Shown here: piece after piece, positions 62,593-64,000 of the stretch
How the letters are laid out: each line of letters starts with the position of its first letter
Position numbering within the stretch: the first letter of the stretch is position 1
Assembly: GCF_040580765.1 (NCBI RefSeq)
Contig: NZ_CP158687.1
Coordinates: forward strand, 1,674,001 to 1,738,000
DNA: 64,000 nt
Reading direction: 5' to 3'
Source: Lentibacter algarum
GTDB taxonomy: Bacteria > Pseudomonadota > Alphaproteobacteria > Rhodobacterales > Rhodobacteraceae
The notes under the pieces: model-generated
Seen by the model: the letters and a program-made list of their open reading frames with translations, nothing else
The model's database searches: none
What the model was told of the DNA's origin: nothing
Program-made: the position numbers and the translations under genes

Positions 62593-63369
62593 CTACCAGC
62601 GGTTTGTGAACGCAAGCCGTGCGAGGCGGAGTTGAGCGCGGAACGGGGCCAGCTCAAGCGTTCCGTTCAGCACGCGCTGTGGTTCGTTGAGGGCCAGTTT
62701 GAGCAGAGGCTCTGACTGCCAGCCGGCCAGAAGAGCGCGGCGCGCCAGCTTGGGCAGAGGCTGCTTGCGGGCGGTTTTGAGTTTTGCGAGCCCTTCAGAG
62801 GCGAGACGGACAATGGCGCCTTCCGAGGTCTCAGGCAGCGGGTGACGGTTTTGCCCAATCAGGGCTGGCACAGCCGTCAGCCACCCCGCCAGCGCCACAG
62901 CTTTGAGGCCTTCATCAAGCTTTGGCGTGGTTTCTGTCCCCGCCAGCCCAAGGGCTGCGCGCATCAAAGCGCCTGTGGTGTTACTCAGATGGGTCCAAAG
63001 CGCCGCCTCATCTGCGAAAGCATCCGGGTAGATATCCCACCGCCGCGCCTCGACAAGGCTTTGAAGCGCAAGCGCCTGCTCGGGCGTCAGGTATTCTGAG
63101 AGCGGCGTCACAACCTCGTGGCGGCGCACAGCCCCGCCTGCGGCGATCTCGCCCAAGGCGTCATGCCACCATTGCAGGCGCATCTCCGCAATCATCGCCT
63201 CAGCCGTCACCCATGGTGCGCGCGCCACTTCGACATTGAAGGCATAGAGCACCAAGAGCTTTTCGCGCAGACCAAGCGGCGCAGCCATCGCAGCACGGAA
63301 GCGTGCGGGATCACCCTTGTGAACAATGCTGGCGCAGGCGGCAATATGATCTGTCTCTTGCGTGCTCAT
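62593..63369 (-). CDS. Squalene/phytoene synthase-fold protein (NDUFAF6-like)
   Basis: This 258-residue protein has the fold of squalene/phytoene synthases (LLVLYAFNVEVARAPWVTAEAMIAEMRLQWWHDAL; GWLTAVPALI), but the two Asp-rich prenyl-diphosphate motifs are missing. Alphaproteobacterial relatives are related to the mitochondrial complex I assembly factor NDUFAF6, so carotenoid synthesis is unlikely. It overlaps cimA by 4 bp (ATGA) on the same strand. Confidence 0.8.
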   Translation of the reverse strand: MSTQETDHIAACASIVHKGDPARFRAAMAAPLGLREKLLVLYAFNVEVARAPWVTAEAMIAEMRLQWWHDALGEIAAGGAVRRHEVVTPLSEYLTPEQALALQSLVEARRWDIYPDAFADEAALWTHLSNTTGALMRAALGLAGTETTPKLDEGLKAVALAGWLTAVPALIGQNRHPLPETSEGAIVRLASEGLAKLKTARKQPLPKLARRALLAGWQSEPLLKLALNEPQRVLNGTLELAPFRAQLRLARLAFTNRW

Positions 63370-63998
63370 GTGCTCTGCAACAGCTTCCAGTTGATCGCAT
63401 CGAGAAGCGCATCAAAGCTCGCATCGACAATATTGGCCGAAACGCCCACCGTGCTCCAGCGCCGCCCCTCTGCGTCTTCACTGTCGATAATCACGCGCGT
63501 CACGGCCTCCGTACCGCCTTGGGTGATGCGCACCTTAAAGTCGACAAGCCGCATATCAGCGATCACTTCACCGTAACGGCCCAAGTCCTTCGCCAGCGCT
63601 TTGGCGAGCGCATTGACTGGCCCACGGTCAGAGCCTGTTTCATCCATGCTTTCGCTCACTGAAAGGCGCTTTTCGCCATCAACCTTGAGCACAACAACCG
63701 CCTCTGAAAGCGAGACTGTCTGGTTGTACTTGTTCTTGCGCCGCTCGATGCTCACGCGGTAGCGCTTCACTTCAAAGAACTCGGGCATTTGCCCCAGCGC
63801 GCGCCGCGCCAAAAGCTCAAAACTCGCCTGAGCGCTGTCATAGGTATAGCCCTCAGCTTCTCGCGCCTTGATCTGATCAAGGATCAGCCCCAGCGCTGGA
63901 TCGTCTTTTTTGACTTTGATACCAGCATCTTCCAGACGCTTTCTCAAGTTGCTTTGGCCCGCCTGATTGGACATCGGAATGATGCGCGCGTTGCCTAC
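63366..63998 (-). CDS. cimA: Citramalate synthase CimA, partial (C-terminal regulatory domain)
   Basis: The 3' part of a citramalate synthase extends beyond the right edge, so its start is outside. The visible 211 residues begin VGNARIIPMSNQAGQSN, the conserved end of the catalytic/linker region, followed by the LeuA-type dimer/allosteric domain (YTYDSAQASFELLARRALG; VSESMDETGSDRGPVNALAKALAKDLGRYGEVIADMRLVDFKVRI). CimA makes citramalate from pyruvate and acetyl-CoA for isoleucine synthesis. The internal ATG at 63974 is not the start. It is coupled to the phytoene-synthase-like gene. Confidence 0.9.
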   Translation of the reverse strand, partial: VGNARIIPMSNQAGQSNLRKRLEDAGIKVKKDDPALGLILDQIKAREAEGYTYDSAQASFELLARRALGQMPEFFEVKRYRVSIERRKNKYNQTVSLSEAVVVLKVDGEKRLSVSESMDETGSDRGPVNALAKALAKDLGRYGEVIADMRLVDFKVRITQGGTEAVTRVIIDSEDAEGRRWSTVGVSANIVDASFDALLDAINWKLLQST

Positions 63999-64000
63999 AC

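Overview
The window looks like a chromosomal segment of an alphaproteobacterium of the order Rhodobacterales (Roseobacter group). This rests on recognisable gene neighbourhoods: fabF-mltG, cysG-DUF2849-cysI-cysH-DUF934 with a ferredoxin-NADP reductase, pyrC-pyrE-dnaB, alr-mlaEF-pqiA-like, radA-cvpA-purF, and surE-pcm-nlpD beside tatABC. A TRAP dicarboxylate-type transporter, a perfect FNR-type box and moderately high GC fit as well. I see no prophage, insertion sequence, CRISPR array or rRNA operon. Most of the window is housekeeping DNA.

Layout. 0.1-6.5 kb (mostly minus): fatty-acid synthesis (fabD, fabG, acpP, fabF) followed by mltG, with a convergent PilZ-domain membrane protein. 6.8-9.9 kb (plus): rpsF-rpsR-rplI, a Cys/Met-metabolism PLP enzyme and a small lytic transglycosylase lipoprotein. 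9.9-15.1 kb (minus): trigger factor, tRNA-Val(TAC), an HU protein with a histone-like tail, and lon. 15.6-18.2 kb: two Fe-S assembly genes, a 2-oxoglutarate oxygenase and tpiA. 18.3-24.7 kb (minus): TRAP transporter dctPQM and the two-component pair dctB-dctD. 24.9-30.9 kb: an Lrp regulator divergent from an assimilatory sulfate/sulfite reduction operon, then fpr. 30.9-34.4 kb: an Ala/Thr repeat protein, infC, a methyltransferase, and a split YeeE/YedE sulfur-transport pair behind a perfect FNR box. 34.7-41.6 kb: a surface-glycan island with three related GT2 glycosyltransferases (one fused to a degenerate sulfotransferase-like domain), a sulfotransferase, an FkbM methyltransferase and an unassigned protein. 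41.7-54.6 kb (plus): pyrimidine synthesis, dnaB, pepT, alr, Mla lipid transport, radA, cvpA, purF. 54.6-64 kb: an SDR, surE-pcm-nlpD, an AAA ATPase, tatABC, an MFS transporter, a squalene/phytoene-synthase-fold protein, and the 3' part of cimA.

The most interesting items are these. (i) DctD has lost the sigma-54 contact loop (GAFTGA) and the Walker A lysine, while two DctD-like palindromes exactly 33 bp apart lie upstream of dctP. (ii) The glycan island carries a fused degenerate sulfotransferase-GT2 protein. (iii) infC appears to start at an AUA codon. (iv) A dispersed intergenic repeat family (at least seven copies) has a conserved core followed by a G/C-rich hairpin. (v) Four hairpins lie in tandem at exactly 31-bp spacing at 62.45-62.56 kb. 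(vi) A class-II FNR promoter precedes the YeeE/YedE pair. (vii) TatB carries a histone-like Lys/Ala/Pro tail.
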